Part shown: positions 44,299 to 54,267 of the stretch, one piece after another
Numbering within the stretch: position 1 is the first letter of the stretch
Layout: each line of letters starts with the position of its first letter
From: Paenibacillus sp. yr247
Lineage (GTDB): Bacteria > Bacillota > Bacilli > Paenibacillales > NBRC-103111
Direction of reading: 5' to 3'
DNA: 64,000 bases
NCBI RefSeq assembly: GCF_900103825.1
Contig: NZ_FNIF01000014.1
Location: forward strand, 53,617-117,616
Notes under the pieces: model-generated
The model's database searches: none
The model's input: only the letters and a program-made list of their open reading frames with translations
What the model was told of the DNA's origin: nothing
Program-made: the position numbers and the translations under genes

Positions 44299-45465
44299 AT
44301 GCGAACAGCAATTTGGTTGTACTTATTTATGTTTGTTGCTTTTTTCGATTTGCACGCGCAGTACCCCATCTTGTCGCCCTTCGCCTTATCCTTAGGAGCA
44401 GCTCCTTCTTTTATAGGGTTAATTATGGGCGTATACTCTATTACACACTTGCCCGGCAATCTAATCGCTGGCTATGGCGTGGACAAATACGGCAGTAAAC
44501 TATTCATCGTCTTTAGCCTGATTGTAGCAGGGATCATCTTGCTTTTTCAATCTAATGTAAAAGATCCTTGGCACTTGCTATACATTCGATCGCTCAGCGG
44601 ATTCGTACTCGCCTTCTTATCCCCTGCTTGCTTATCCTTACTTGCGCGTATTGCCAAAGACCGCATCCATCAGAGCAAGCTGATGGCAGGCAACGGTCTC
44701 ATCCACACCCTAGCCTCTGTGGTTTCCCCCGCCGCAGGCGCTATCTTAGTTGCCAAAATCGGATTTACTACAGCCTTCTCCGTCTTGGGTTGGATTCTGA
44801 TAATCACCGGCCTACTAGCCATCTTCGGTGTGAAAGAAAAGCAGCTATTGGGGCAAACATTGAGCAAATCCCCGGCTCTAGATCATCATGGTCACGGCAT
44901 GTTGAATGATGAATCAGACCTTCCGGCCGGGCTCTCCATTCCATGGTTATTTTTTCTCATTCCGATGGCACTCTCCTGCTCGCAAGGCATTCTTTTCTTT
45001 GAGCTTCCGCTTATGAAATCAGCTAGAGAATCCATCCTCACGTCCGGCGTGTTTTTTACTTTAATCAGTTTAGGCGCCTTGTTAAGCATCAGCTTCTGGT
45101 TCTTAAATAAGGTGCCGCCGTTTATCCGAACGGTTAGCGGAAGCTTATCCCTTGCGGTTGTTTTCTTTGGATTAGCGATCAAGTGGCCCATCCCTCTACC
45201 TGTTTCTCTTTTCTTGATCGGTATGGCGAAAGGAGTCATTTATCCAGCCTTAGCTGCCCTCCTTGCCAGTATAACAAGCAGCAATCGATATGGCCGCGTC
45301 TTTTCCCTGCTTTCAATCTCCTACTCCATTGGCGCCTTTATCGGTCCAATGATGGCCGGACAGCTTCGCGACCACATATCTTCTTACTTTATCGCATTCT
45401 TCGTATTAATGCTGGCGCTTTCTCTCTTACCTCTGCGTACCTTTAAATCACCTGTCACGACGTAA
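44299..45465 (+). CDS. MFS transporter
   Basis: 388 residues with 12 predicted membrane segments. The loop 2-3 signature GYGVDKYGSK fits the MFS motif G-x3-D-x2-G. The central loop (about 190-205) is His-rich (DHHGHG). Substrate not predictable; drug or sugar efflux are common roles. GAGGTGG precedes the ATG. Confidence 0.85.
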   Translation: MRTAIWLYLFMFVAFFDLHAQYPILSPFALSLGAAPSFIGLIMGVYSITHLPGNLIAGYGVDKYGSKLFIVFSLIVAGIILLFQSNVKDPWHLLYIRSLSGFVLAFLSPACLSLLARIAKDRIHQSKLMAGNGLIHTLASVVSPAAGAILVAKIGFTTAFSVLGWILIITGLLAIFGVKEKQLLGQTLSKSPALDHHGHGMLNDESDLPAGLSIPWLFFLIPMALSCSQGILFFELPLMKSARESILTSGVFFTLISLGALLSISFWFLNKVPPFIRTVSGSLSLAVVFFGLAIKWPIPLPVSLFLIGMAKGVIYPALAALLASITSSNRYGRVFSLLSISYSIGAFIGPMMAGQLRDHISSYFIAFFVLMLALSLLPLRTFKSPVTT

Positions 45466-45479
45466 TTTCCCGATATTAG

Positions 45480-45510
45480 GACGGCTTGAGCTATCAAGCC
45501 GTCTTTGTGC
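45480..45510 (+). terminator. terminator after the MFS gene
   Basis: GACGGCTTGA-GCTA-TCAAGCCGTC, a 10-bp perfect stem, followed by TTTGTG; the T run is short. Confidence 0.6.
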
Positions 45511-45575
45511 TGTCAATACATGTCATTTCCCGGGAAATGACACCGCATAATTTGACCAATCGTCGAATGAAATCC

Positions 45576-45604
45576 TTGGATCACTTACGAAAACGGGTTA
45601 TACT
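45576..45604 (+). promoter_or_regulatory. promoter of the Toprim gene
   Basis: TTGGAT (45576-45581), 17-bp spacer, TATACT (45599-45604), 29 nt before the ATG. Confidence 0.65.
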
Positions 45605-45632
45605 ACAAAAAAACCTGAATAGAGGAGATCCC

Positions 45633-45986
45633 ATGTCGATAGCTATCATTGTAGAAGGTAAAAACGACAAAAGCCGCTTAAGACGCGTGGTTGATGAAAG
45701 TGTCTTGATCCTCTGCACCTTTGGAACCCCTAGCTCATTAACTCTTGAAGAATTGAGAAAAAAAGTAGGACAAAGACAAGTTTTCTTATTTACCGATAAT
45801 GACGCTTCCGGCAAAAAAATACGTTTCCTGCTGCGAGATACGTTCCCAGACTCCGAGCAAATTTATACGCGTAAAGGATATGCTGGCGTGGAAGGAACCC
45901 CCGAGGAATACATCATTCAGCAATTAGAAAAAGCAGGATTGGATGAGTATATTATATACCCTTCTCCAGATTCTGCTTATGAATAG
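45633..45986 (+). CDS. small Toprim-domain protein
   Basis: 117 residues from ATG 45633 (GAGGAG about 6 nt upstream). Nearly a bare Toprim fold: conserved Glu in IIVEGKNDKSRL and the Asp motif LFTDNDASGKKI. Resembles the N-terminal half of RNase M5 or B. subtilis YusF. The domain usually cleaves or rejoins nucleic acid phosphodiesters with Mg2+; the substrate is unknown. Confidence 0.82.
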   Translation: MSIAIIVEGKNDKSRLRRVVDESVLILCTFGTPSSLTLEELRKKVGQRQVFLFTDNDASGKKIRFLLRDTFPDSEQIYTRKGYAGVEGTPEEYIIQQLEKAGLDEYIIYPSPDSAYE

Positions 45987-46007
45987 TTAATGCTATGAAA
46001 TTTTGAT

Positions 46008-46640
46008 TTACTTCCCTTTAGATAGGGTCACGACATCTTTGACAATATGGTCTACATCGAGCTCTGGGTTGCTTGCATCATAATAATTGCGGAGATTTCC
46101 TTTCGGGTCAACCAGTAAAATTGCGTTCGAATGCGAGAAATTCCCGTCCTTCTCTTTAATCACCATAATACCGAAATCTTCCGCAAGTTTGTGAATCTTA
46201 GCTTCCTCACCCCGGAGGAACATCCACCCTCTTGGATCTGGCTTGGATTCGAATTTGTTTCCAAACTCCTTGAGCACCGCTGGCGTATCTCGGTTAGGAT
46301 CAACCGTTATTGATATAATTTCTGCCTTCGTACCAAATAAATCTTTTTTCTTCAAAGATTCCTGTACTTGTGTAAGCAAGAAGGTAGTCGGCATACAAAC
46401 ATCCGGGCAGAAAGAGTAGAAGAAATACACTAGTCTAACCTTGCCGTCTGTATCTTTAGAAGCAACCGGTTTACCGTCTAAGTCCTGAAGTTGAAAAGAA
46501 GGAGCTTGTTTCATCGCCGTTAAACGTTGGTCAGGCTCACTGCTGTTCGCCCACAATTTATAAGCAAATGAAGCAATCATGGCAAGTAATATAGCGCCTA
46601 GCGCTAGCTTGAACCAATTTTTTTCAAAAAACGTACTCAT
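46008..46640 (-). CDS. sco: Sco-family copper chaperone for cytochrome oxidase
   Basis: 210 residues from ATG 46640 (GAGG 7 nt upstream). One N-terminal anchor helix (about 10-30), then an extracytoplasmic thioredoxin fold. The Cu ligands are visible: Cys78 and Cys82 in FCPDVC, His170 in FSHSNAILLVD. Delivers copper to the CuA site of subunit II. It lies 15 nt downstream of ctaB. Confidence 0.92.
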   Translation of the reverse strand: MSTFFEKNWFKLALGAILLAMIASFAYKLWANSSEPDQRLTAMKQAPSFQLQDLDGKPVASKDTDGKVRLVYFFYSFCPDVCMPTTFLLTQVQESLKKKDLFGTKAEIISITVDPNRDTPAVLKEFGNKFESKPDPRGWMFLRGEEAKIHKLAEDFGIMVIKEKDGNFSHSNAILLVDPKGNLRNYYDASNPELDVDHIVKDVVTLSKGK

Positions 46641-46655
46641 CACGTCGCCTCAATT

Positions 46656-47633
46656 CTAACTAATCTTCACAGTATCAACAACCATGAGGATTGATAAAAG
46701 TGTCAAATACATAATAGAGAAAAGAAACATGCGCTTAGCCCATACCACTTCAGCCTCACCTGTTGCCTTGAAACCTTTGACACTCATAAACATCCAAATC
46801 AATCCTAAGATCGTGGATCCGATCAAAAACAGATAACCCACATAGCCGTAAGCCGTTAACATCACAGTTACAGGTACAAGTAAAACAACATAACGCACCA
46901 TGCTAATCTTGGTCACAAAAGAACCCTTGACTACAGGTAAAAGCGGGAAACCTGCAGCGCGATATTCTTCCATACGGCGAATTCCAAGCGCCCAAAAATG
47001 CGGAGGCTGCCACAGGAATAAGAAAGCAAAAATCAGAATCGCACCTAAATCGACCGTTCCGCTTACCGCGCAGTACCCAATAACTGGAGGCGTGGCACCA
47101 GAGAAAGCACCAACGAATGTACTCCATACCGATGTTCTTTTGAACCACGCCGTATAGAGCCATACATATAAGAACAGTCCAAGCAAACCGATTAATGTAG
47201 CGAGAGGAGAATTCGCGCCAAAGTATAAGACACCCAAGCCGATCGTTCCTAAAATAATACCGTACCAGAGTACGACATTCGCACTTAGTCTCCCGCTTGG
47301 AAGAGCTCTGTTCTGCGTGCGCTCCATTTTCGCATCCATTTCACGGTCCAAGTAATTGTTAAGAACCGTTCCGCCTGCCATCACTAGGGCTGTGCCCAGC
47401 ATTGTCATAATAAGGTGCGTCCAACTCACATCCCAACGTGCTGCAACCCAATAGCCCGCAAAAGCTGTCATTAAATTGGAATAAATAATGCCTGGCTTCA
47501 CCAAGCGATAAAAATCTTTCAAAGTCACAGGCTCTGCCGATGATTGCTTATGGCTAGCATCTATGGATTCGGTTCCAACAGACCCTTGTGACGAACCGTT
47601 CGAAACGCTTTCGTAGCTTGCTTGATTTTCCAC
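46656..47633 (-). CDS. ctaB: protoheme IX farnesyltransferase (heme O synthase)
   Basis: Adds a farnesyl chain to haem B to make haem O, the substrate of CtaA. 325 residues from GTG 47633 (GGAGGG 7 nt upstream). A longer upstream frame is excluded because the promoter lies in it. The first 45 residues are Ser/Gln-rich and cytoplasmic; then about nine membrane segments of the UbiA family with the prenyl diphosphate site NNYLDREMDAKM and YTAWFKR. Confidence 0.94.
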   Translation of the reverse strand: MENQASYESVSNGSSQGSVGTESIDASHKQSSAEPVTLKDFYRLVKPGIIYSNLMTAFAGYWVAARWDVSWTHLIMTMLGTALVMAGGTVLNNYLDREMDAKMERTQNRALPSGRLSANVVLWYGIILGTIGLGVLYFGANSPLATLIGLLGLFLYVWLYTAWFKRTSVWSTFVGAFSGATPPVIGYCAVSGTVDLGAILIFAFLFLWQPPHFWALGIRRMEEYRAAGFPLLPVVKGSFVTKISMVRYVVLLVPVTVMLTAYGYVGYLFLIGSTILGLIWMFMSVKGFKATGEAEVVWAKRMFLFSIMYLTLLSILMVVDTVKIS

Positions 47634-47688
47634 GTAATTGCCCTCCTCTATGTTGAACTTCCGAACTAATTGAATTATGAACACATTC

Positions 47689-47717
47689 ATCATACCAACC
47701 CATACACCGTTTGACAA
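47689..47717 (-). promoter_or_regulatory. promoter of ctaB-sco
   Basis: Minus strand TTGTCA (47712-47717), 17-bp spacer, TATGAT (47689-47694), with an extended-10 TGG. It is 55 nt before the GTG start and excludes the longer reading of ctaB. Confidence 0.7.
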
Positions 47718-47798
47718 TGAAGTGCAGCCAGTTGTCATGATATTGTCGATTCTCCTTCCAGTATGCGTGGAAAATGATCTACCCATTCGATTCCAATC

Positions 47799-47823
47799 AA
47801 AAAGGAGCCCACTGGGCTCCTTA
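47799..47823 (-). terminator. terminator of the urease operon
   Basis: Minus strand AAGGAGCCC-AGT-GGGCTCCTT followed by TTTG, just after ureD. Confidence 0.8.
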
Positions 47824-47830
47824 TGAATGC

Positions 47831-48685
47831 TTATTTATTAACCATCAACGGGGTTAATGCCAATAAGCTGCGGCGAATATCATGCCAAGCTTTCGTTAAG
47901 ATAAACTGCAATTCCCAAGCATGTCTCCCCATAACCGAGACGATCAGACCATATTTATGCGTAAGACTGGCTCCGATACGAACCTGGACGCCTTCAAGCC
48001 TTTCAAGACGCTCCCGAATGCCTTCGAGATGCCGGTGTTTGAGGCGATCCGAATAAATGTACAGATTACCAAGGTGGGTTTCCTGCTCCCAGCACCCAGG
48101 AGCTGTCAGCTGCATCGTTTGAGGTTCAATTCTTTGGTTCTGATAGAAAATCAATTCATTGCCGTACCAGACTTTCATCCGATTAGTATAACGGGCGTAC
48201 TGAAAGATTTCACCCCGCTGCGTTCGCCCCGGACATACTATATCCGAGAAAATGAATGCAGACCCTGGTGATAAATGAACGTCCATGTCAGCGGATAAGC
48301 TGGCATCCTTATAGAGCATCAATGGCTCTGGGATGTATTCCAGCATCGCGCCTGCTTCCAAATGCAGCGTCTGGCACTGCGTGCTTCCTTGATTAATCTG
48401 TGACGGATGAACCTTCGTGAACGATTGGTTCGTTAGAAAAACATGTGCACCCTCTCCAAGGCTTACGTTGATTTCGTAATGATCTCCCGACATGAGTCCC
48501 GGGGAGCAGTCCATCAAATAGACGCCCAGTTGTTCTGTAGGCTGGGCGCCCTCGATAATCGCTTCGTTCTCGTAACGAAACGTTTTGGCGATTTTGAGCG
48601 GGGAGGCGTGGTATTTGTGGACGAGCCGCGTAGAGCCGCTGCATACCGCAAATTGAGCCGTAATCTCCCCGGTCACCCTAGGCAT
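47831..48685 (-). CDS. ureD: urease accessory protein UreD (UreH)
   Basis: Scaffold that binds apo-urease and recruits UreF and UreG for nickel insertion. 284 residues from ATG 48685, which overlaps the ureG stop by 8 bp and has AGGAG 7 nt upstream. Typical landmarks: [25 protein letters not shown] and [14 protein letters not shown]. Last gene of the operon. Confidence 0.94.
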   Translation of the reverse strand: MPRVTGEITAQFAVCSGSTRLVHKYHASPLKIAKTFRYENEAIIEGAQPTEQLGVYLMDCSPGLMSGDHYEINVSLGEGAHVFLTNQSFTKVHPSQINQGSTQCQTLHLEAGAMLEYIPEPLMLYKDASLSADMDVHLSPGSAFIFSDIVCPGRTQRGEIFQYARYTNRMKVWYGNELIFYQNQRIEPQTMQLTAPGCWEQETHLGNLYIYSDRLKHRHLEGIRERLERLEGVQVRIGASLTHKYGLIVSVMGRHAWELQFILTKAWHDIRRSLLALTPLMVNK

Positions 48686-49343
48686 GGCTGAACTCCTGCT
48701 CCACCCATGTGACAATGTCATCCAACCCTGTACCGCCCATAAGGTTTGAGAAAATATAAGGACGGTCGCCGCGCATCTTCTTCGTGTCCGAATCCATCAC
48801 TTCCAGGCTGGCGCCAACATATGGGGCTAGATCGATTTTGTTAATAATGAGCATATCTGAACGCATGATGCCTGGACCGCCTTTACGCGGGATTTTCTCG
48901 CCTTGTGCCACATCAATAATATAGATGAAACGATCCACCAGCTCCGGACTAAAAGCTGCAGCCAAGTTGTCGCCACCGCTCTCGATGAAAATAATATCGA
49001 GATTCTCGAATCGCTGCTCCAGCTCTTCAATGGCTTCGAAATTCATCGAAGCATCTTCCCGGATGGCCGTATGCGGGCAGCCGCCTGTCTCCACCCCGAT
49101 AATACGATCCTCAGGCAGCGCCTCGGAGCTAATCAGAATGCGGGCATCTTCCTTCGTATAAATATCATTCGTAATCACCGCAATACTGTATCGGGTGTTA
49201 AGTTTCCGAGCAAGACGCTCCACCAATGCTGTTTTGCCGGAGCCCACGGGTCCGCCGATACCAATACGCATTGGGCGACTTCGATCCACAGCTGGTTTCT
49301 CCCAGTGGTCGTGATGATGACCTTGACCTTGACCTTGACACAT
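48678..49343 (-). CDS. ureG: urease accessory GTPase UreG
   Basis: SIMIBI-class GTPase that supplies GTP energy and carries Ni to urease. 221 residues from ATG 49343 (GGAGG 7 nt upstream). P-loop [10 protein letters not shown], metal motif GCPH (CPH), and NKIDLA. The N-terminus is His-rich (GHHHDHW), which may store or donate nickel. This matters because no ureE is present in the operon. Confidence 0.96.
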   Translation of the reverse strand: MCQGQGQGHHHDHWEKPAVDRSRPMRIGIGGPVGSGKTALVERLARKLNTRYSIAVITNDIYTKEDARILISSEALPEDRIIGVETGGCPHTAIREDASMNFEAIEELEQRFENLDIIFIESGGDNLAAAFSPELVDRFIYIIDVAQGEKIPRKGGPGIMRSDMLIINKIDLAPYVGASLEVMDSDTKKMRGDRPYIFSNLMGGTGLDDIVTWVEQEFSHA

Positions 49344-49392
49344 CGTCATTCCTCCTCAAATTGGATTAGGGCATTACTTACCCCTATGAACA

Positions 49393-50169
49393 CTAAGACA
49401 TGAATAATCGCGAATATAGTGTTTCGTGCTGCATCATAGCCAGGTCTGCAGCCGGCGAATTCGTATACGCATCCAAAGGATCTAAATGCGCGACTCGCTG
49501 CCACTCGCTTCCGGTCAGGGGAACCAGCTTCGCTAGCAGGATCTGTCCTTGAGTTTGCCCCATGGACATGAGTCTGAGCGCGCTGTTGATACAGGTCATA
49601 ATGCAGCTGTATAGATAGCCTTCCGCCGCTCGATCCAGCGGTACGCCCAAGTGATAGCTCACCCATCCGTGAACAATCGGATGATTGGAGCTGCAGCGCC
49701 CGGCCTTTACAGCCTCATCAAGTGGCAGCCAGTTCAGCTCGGGGTACATCGAACGCGACAGTTGAAGCAGCCTGCGCCCCATCTTTTGAATGCCGCTCCT
49801 TGCTTCACTAGACACACGCTGCACATGCAGCATATGGTCGATAGCCCAAAGCTGATCCCATTCCTGTTTAGGAATATGGTTGTAGGCTGCTTTGATAACC
49901 ATCGCATCAGACGATGCCCAGCTATTTGCGAGCATCGTTCCAATATAGGATTCAAGTTCCTCAACCGTTTCTAATCTCCCTTGCTGAACAAGCGTTTCTA
50001 AGCCAAAGGAATGAGAGAACCCTCCAATAGGTAAGGCCGAGTCCAGAAGCTGCTGATAGGCGAGCCAGTGGAACTTCGGAATTGAATCCGCTTTTGATGT
50101 GGTCGTCTCGGGTATTATCTTCTCTATTGTTTTTGTCGCAGTTGTTGTGGTCGTTCTGGTAGCCATCAT
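49393..50169 (-). CDS. ureF: urease accessory protein UreF
   Basis: GTPase-regulating partner of UreG in the UreDFG complex. 258 residues from ATG 50169 (GAGGT 7 nt upstream). The first 30 residues are an unusual Thr-rich tail. The UreF core follows: LLDSALPIGGFSHSFGLET, then the conserved C-terminal LDPLDAYTNSPAADLAMMQHE. Confidence 0.94.
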   Translation of the reverse strand: MMATRTTTTTATKTIEKIIPETTTSKADSIPKFHWLAYQQLLDSALPIGGFSHSFGLETLVQQGRLETVEELESYIGTMLANSWASSDAMVIKAAYNHIPKQEWDQLWAIDHMLHVQRVSSEARSGIQKMGRRLLQLSRSMYPELNWLPLDEAVKAGRCSSNHPIVHGWVSYHLGVPLDRAAEGYLYSCIMTCINSALRLMSMGQTQGQILLAKLVPLTGSEWQRVAHLDPLDAYTNSPAADLAMMQHETLYSRLFMS

Positions 50170-50202
50170 TGCCGTCACCTCGATCAGAGACTTCCCGCTC
50201 TT

Positions 50203-51918
50203 TTAAAATAAGAAATATAACTGCGCCATCGGCAGCTTCGTCGCCGGCTCACATGTGATGGCTTCCCCATCCACTTTCACTTCATAGGTTTCTGGGTTTA
50301 CTTCAATAGAAGGTGTTCCATTGTTATGAACCATGTCTTTCTTCGAAATATCACGGCAGCCTTTCACGGGCTCAATACGCTTTTGCAAACCTAACTTCTC
50401 AGCTATGCCGCGATCATAAGCAGCTTGAGATACGAAGGTAATCGAGCTTTGAGTCAATGCTTTACCGAAAGCCGCAAACATTGGTCGGCCGTATACAGGC
50501 TGCGGCGTTGGAATAGAGGCATTCGGATCACCCATTTGTGCGTAGGCAATGCTGCCTCCTTTGAGCACCAGATCCGGCTTAACACCGAAGAACATCGGAC
50601 TCCAAATGACTAAATCCGCGAATTTACCAGGCTCAATTGAACCGACAAGGTGCGAGACACCATGCGTGATAGCCGGGTTGATCGTATACTTTGCAATATA
50701 CCGCTTGATGCGAAAATTGTCGCCATCTTCTGTATCAGGAGCCAGCGGTCCACGCTGTTTCTTCATCTTATCAGCCGTTTGCCAGGTGCGTATAATGACT
50801 TCTCCTACTCGTCCCATGGCCTGGGAATCCGAACTTAGCATGCTGAACACACCTAGATCATGCAGAATATCTTCCGCAGCAATCGTTTCCGGACGAATCC
50901 GCGAATCCGCGAAAGCGACATCCTCGGGAATACGGCTGTCCAGATGATGACACACCATGAGCATATCCAAATGCTCTTCAATGGTATTGATCGTATACGG
51001 ACGTGTTGGGTTTGTTGAAGACGGCAATATATTAAGCTCGGCAGCTGCACGGATAATATCTGGCGCATGCCCCCCGCCCGCTCCTTCTGTATGATACGTA
51101 TGAATCGTACGGCCTTTGATAGCCGCTAATGTATCCTCCAGAAATCCCGCTTCATTTAGTGTATCGGTATGAATGGCTACCTGAACGTCGTATTGATCCG
51201 CAGCTTCCAGACAAGTGTCTATAGCCGCCGGTGTCGTTCCCCAATCTTCATGAAGCTTCAAACCAATAGCTCCCGCTTCAATTTGTTCAATTAAAGGTGC
51301 CAGAAATGAGGCGTTGCCTTTACCCGTAAAGCCCAAATTCATCGGGAAAGCTTCTGCTGCTTCCAGCATCCGCTGCATATGCCAGGCACCAGGCGTACAA
51401 GTAGTGGCATTCGTACCTGTTGCAGGCCCCGTCCCTCCGCCTATCATCGTCGTCACGCCGGAGGAAAGTGCCGTTTCGATTTGCTGAGGACATATAAAAT
51501 GGATGTGGGAATCGATCCCCCCAGCCGTCACAATTTTACCTTCACCTGCAATAACCTCTGTGCTTGCTCCCACAATCATATTTGGATGCACACCATCCAT
51601 TATGTCCGGGTTCCCCGCTTTACCAATACCGACGATATGACCATCCTTGATACCGATGTCACCCTTGACTATACCCCAGTGGTCGATAATGACAGCATTC
51701 GTAATCAGGGTGTCCAGTACACCTTGATCTCGGGTAGCTCCACTGGATTGACCCATCCCGTCACGAATTACCTTCCCACCGCCAAATTTACATTCATCCC
51801 CGTATACGGTGTAATCATGCTCAATTTGCGCCCAGAGCTCCGTATCTGCTAAACGTATGGCATCACCCGTTGTAGGACCGAACATCAACGCATAACTCTT
51901 ACGATCTATTCGATTCAC
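50203..51918 (-). CDS. ureC: urease subunit alpha (catalytic)
   Basis: Hydrolyses urea to ammonia and carbamate at a di-nickel centre. 571 residues, normal length. All ligands are present with a constant +4 offset from the Klebsiella enzyme: His138, His140, carbamylated Lys221, His250, His276, Asp364; mobile-flap Cys323-His324. GTG 51918 overlaps the end of ureB by 20 bp. Confidence 0.98.
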   Translation of the reverse strand: MNRIDRKSYALMFGPTTGDAIRLADTELWAQIEHDYTVYGDECKFGGGKVIRDGMGQSSGATRDQGVLDTLITNAVIIDHWGIVKGDIGIKDGHIVGIGKAGNPDIMDGVHPNMIVGASTEVIAGEGKIVTAGGIDSHIHFICPQQIETALSSGVTTMIGGGTGPATGTNATTCTPGAWHMQRMLEAAEAFPMNLGFTGKGNASFLAPLIEQIEAGAIGLKLHEDWGTTPAAIDTCLEAADQYDVQVAIHTDTLNEAGFLEDTLAAIKGRTIHTYHTEGAGGGHAPDIIRAAAELNILPSSTNPTRPYTINTIEEHLDMLMVCHHLDSRIPEDVAFADSRIRPETIAAEDILHDLGVFSMLSSDSQAMGRVGEVIIRTWQTADKMKKQRGPLAPDTEDGDNFRIKRYIAKYTINPAITHGVSHLVGSIEPGKFADLVIWSPMFFGVKPDLVLKGGSIAYAQMGDPNASIPTPQPVYGRPMFAAFGKALTQSSITFVSQAAYDRGIAEKLGLQKRIEPVKGCRDISKKDMVHNNGTPSIEVNPETYEVKVDGEAITCEPATKLPMAQLYFLF

Positions 51919-52282
51919 CGGGAATCCCCTCCCATGCTTGCCATCTTACTCTCACAGCACTAGACATATCCCCTTTGATCGCTAGTCCTTTGCTTAAATT
52001 ATTGAGCCCATAAGACAGTTTGGCCCCGCCCAGTTCTACAAGCTGAATGGGCTTCTGTTCCCCCGGCTCGAACCGGACAGCCGTACCCGCGGGAATGTCC
52101 AATCGCATGCCGAAGGCTAACTCTCTCGGAAACTCCAAAGCTCGATTCACCTCAAAAAAGTGAAAATGCGATCCTACCTGAACGGGACGATCTCCTGTAT
52201 TCGTAACGATAACGTCTACCGTTTGTCTTCCTATATTCATTTCAATATACCCTTTAGTTGTTCGATATTCTCCCGGAACCAT
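51899..52282 (-). CDS. ureB: urease subunit beta
   Basis: Structural subunit of the (UreABC)3 complex. 127 residues from ATG 52282 (AGGGG 7 nt upstream), beginning MVPGEYR as usual. [11 protein letters not shown] is diagnostic. Second gene of the operon, 38 nt after ureA. Confidence 0.96.
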   Translation of the reverse strand: MVPGEYRTTKGYIEMNIGRQTVDVIVTNTGDRPVQVGSHFHFFEVNRALEFPRELAFGMRLDIPAGTAVRFEPGEQKPIQLVELGGAKLSYGLNNLSKGLAIKGDMSSAVRVRWQAWEGIPGESNRS

Positions 52283-52320
52283 CTTCTCGCCCCTTTCGAT
52301 CATTCCATTCATTTTTATGG

Positions 52321-52623
52321 TTAGGTTATTGGTTCGTGTACAGTCACTAGCTTCGTACCATCGGGAAATGTAGCCTCTACCTGAACCTCATGAATCATCT
52401 GAGGTACACCTTCCATGACTTGCTCTGCACACAGAATGGTAGTGCCGAACGCCATCAATTCAGCAACTGTCAACCCATCCCTTGCTCCTTCCATGATTTC
52501 AGATGTTAGCAGCGCTATACTTTCTGGATAATTCAGTTTTAAGCCTCTGGCAAGTCTTCGGCGTGCTAAGTCAGCAGCTACTGTAATGAGCAGCTTTTCT
52601 TTCTCTCTCTCCGTTAAATGCAC
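52321..52623 (-). CDS. ureA: urease subunit gamma
   Basis: Structural subunit; 100 residues, normal length, starting [13 protein letters not shown] and carrying [24 protein letters not shown] 52623 with GAGGT 6 nt upstream. First gene of ureABC-FGD, with a nitrogen-controlled promoter upstream. Confidence 0.97.
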   Translation of the reverse strand: MHLTEREKEKLLITVAADLARRRLARGLKLNYPESIALLTSEIMEGARDGLTVAELMAFGTTILCAEQVMEGVPQMIHEVQVEATFPDGTKLVTVHEPIT

Positions 52624-52668
52624 ATCTTCACCTCTTCAAAAACCGAATAATAGTAATCCTTTACACTT

Positions 52669-52697
52669 ATTATATTCGGGTATTCAACGATTGTAAA
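52669..52697 (-). promoter_or_regulatory. promoter of the urease operon
   Basis: Minus strand TTTACA (52692-52697), 17-bp spacer, TATAAT (52669-52674). Transcript start near 52662, about 40 nt before ureA. Confidence 0.8.
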
Positions 52698-52704
52698 TCT
52701 TTAA

Positions 52705-52721
52705 TGTTATGTATAGTGACA
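52705..52721. promoter_or_regulatory. GlnR/TnrA box for the urease operon
   Basis: TGTTATGTATAGTGACA is a perfect TGTNA-N7-TNACA site. Its centre is about 51 bp upstream of the predicted ureA transcript start, the position used for activation by TnrA in B. subtilis. Confidence 0.85.
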
Positions 52722-52819
52722 TAAAAACTGTATTCATCAAAGGTTTTTTTCGTTTTCATGTAATTTTAACAAAGAAATTGCTATCATTTGTGCGTTTTTC
52801 ACAAAAAAGATTTCATTTA

Positions 52820-52836
52820 TGTCATATATATTGACA
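52820..52836. promoter_or_regulatory. GlnR/TnrA box at the urt promoter
   Basis: TGTCATATATATTGACA, a second perfect TGTNA-N7-TNACA site. Its right half overlaps the -35 of the urtA promoter, a position more typical of repression. Confidence 0.82.
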
Positions 52837-52860
52837 CAAACTTGTTTTCCACTTTATCAT
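52831..52860 (+). promoter_or_regulatory. promoter of urtABCDE
   Basis: TTGACA (52831-52836), 18-bp spacer, TATCAT (52855-52860). The -35 is shared with the GlnR/TnrA box. Confidence 0.7.
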
Positions 52861-52903
52861 TAGCGTGTAATCCAAATCTTGTAAGCAAGGGAGTGGGACA
52901 TGA

Positions 52904-54175
52904 ATGAGAGAGATAAGAAACAAAGGTAAGCTCACAGTAGCTTTGAGTATGGCTTTGATGATGGTTATGGCTGGCTGTGCGAAAACCGAGCCAACTGTAT
53001 CCACAACTTCACCTATGGCGACTAATGCCGCTGCGTTAAAAGCGGAAACGAAGGATGAGACCGTACCTGTTGGTATTCTTCACTCTCTGACAGGGACCAT
53101 GTCCATTAGTGAGGTTTCGGTAAGAGATGCCGAACTCATGGCGATTGACGAGATTAATGCAGCTGGGGGACTTTTAGGCAAGAAAATCAAACCCGTAATT
53201 GAGGACGGCGCATCCGACTGGCCGACTTTTGCAGAGAAAACTAAAAAGTTACTGCAAAAAGACAGTGTCGTAACGATTTTTGGCTGCTGGACATCCGCCA
53301 GCCGTAAAGCGGTACTTCCGGTCGTCGAGCAAAACAAAGGATTACTTTGGTATCCGGTACAGTATGAAGGTGTGGAATCATCACCTAATATCTTCTATAT
53401 TGGTGCAACTACGAACCAACAAATTATCCCCGCAGTAACTTGGCTCCTGCAAAACAAAGGCAAGAAATTCTACCTCCTCGGTTCCGACTATGTATTCCCA
53501 AGAACAGCCAACAAAATTATTAAAGAGCAATTGAAAGCTGAAGGCGGCACACTCGTAGCGGAAGAGTACACACCACTTGGACACACAGACTACAATACAA
53601 TCATTAGTAAGATCAAAAAAGAAAAACCGGATGTCATTTTCAATACACTGAACGGAGACAGTAACGTAGCCTTCTTCAAACAATTGAAGGATGCAGGCAT
53701 TACATCCAAAGACTTAACAACGATGTCCGTAAGTATCGCTGAGGAAGAGGTTCGCGGTATTGGAGCGTCTGTCTTAGATGGACACTATACGGCTTGGAAT
53801 TACTACCAAACAACGGATACGCCTGAAAACAAAAAATTCGTAGAAGCTTACAAAGCTAAATACGGAAAAGACCGCGTTACCGATGATCCAATCGAAGCAG
53901 GTTACACAGCCGTTTACCTTTGGGCTGCTGCTGTGAAGAAAGCAGGCTCCTTTGAAGTAGAGAAAGTGAAAGCCGCTGCCAAAGGTATCGAGTGGAACGC
54001 ACCGGAAGGTAAAGTAACGATTGATGGGGAGAACCAGCATATTTCCAAAACGGCACGTATCGGCCAAATCCAAAAGGATGGGCAAATTAAAGAAATATGG
54101 AACTCCGGTCAAGCCCTCAAACCAGATCCTTTCCTCAAAACATACCCATGGGGCGGGGAAGTAACGAAGAAATAA
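52904..54175 (+). CDS. urtA: urea ABC transporter substrate-binding lipoprotein
   Basis: 423 residues. Signal peptide with lipobox ending at Cys25 (VMAGC), so it is tethered to the outer face of the membrane. The rest is a type I (HAAT-like) periplasmic-binding fold; [17 protein letters not shown] and [14 protein letters not shown] are typical of UrtA/FmdD. The ATG at 52904 has AGGGAG 10 nt upstream. First gene of urtABCDE. Confidence 0.94.
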   Translation: MREIRNKGKLTVALSMALMMVMAGCAKTEPTVSTTSPMATNAAALKAETKDETVPVGILHSLTGTMSISEVSVRDAELMAIDEINAAGGLLGKKIKPVIEDGASDWPTFAEKTKKLLQKDSVVTIFGCWTSASRKAVLPVVEQNKGLLWYPVQYEGVESSPNIFYIGATTNQQIIPAVTWLLQNKGKKFYLLGSDYVFPRTANKIIKEQLKAEGGTLVAEEYTPLGHTDYNTIISKIKKEKPDVIFNTLNGDSNVAFFKQLKDAGITSKDLTTMSVSIAEEEVRGIGASVLDGHYTAWNYYQTTDTPENKKFVEAYKAKYGKDRVTDDPIEAGYTAVYLWAAAVKKAGSFEVEKVKAAAKGIEWNAPEGKVTIDGENQHISKTARIGQIQKDGQIKEIWNSGQALKPDPFLKTYPWGGEVTKK

Positions 54176-54267
54176 GGATGACAATTAGAGTAATTATTGG
54201 AACCAGGTCTGCCTAACGGCAGTCCTGGATTTCATCATTTACTTGGAGATTACTGGGAGGGATTGTC

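Noticed and set aside
47634..47786. 51-residue N-terminal extension of CtaB
   Set aside because: It contains the ctaB promoter and has no ribosome site; GTG 47633 does.
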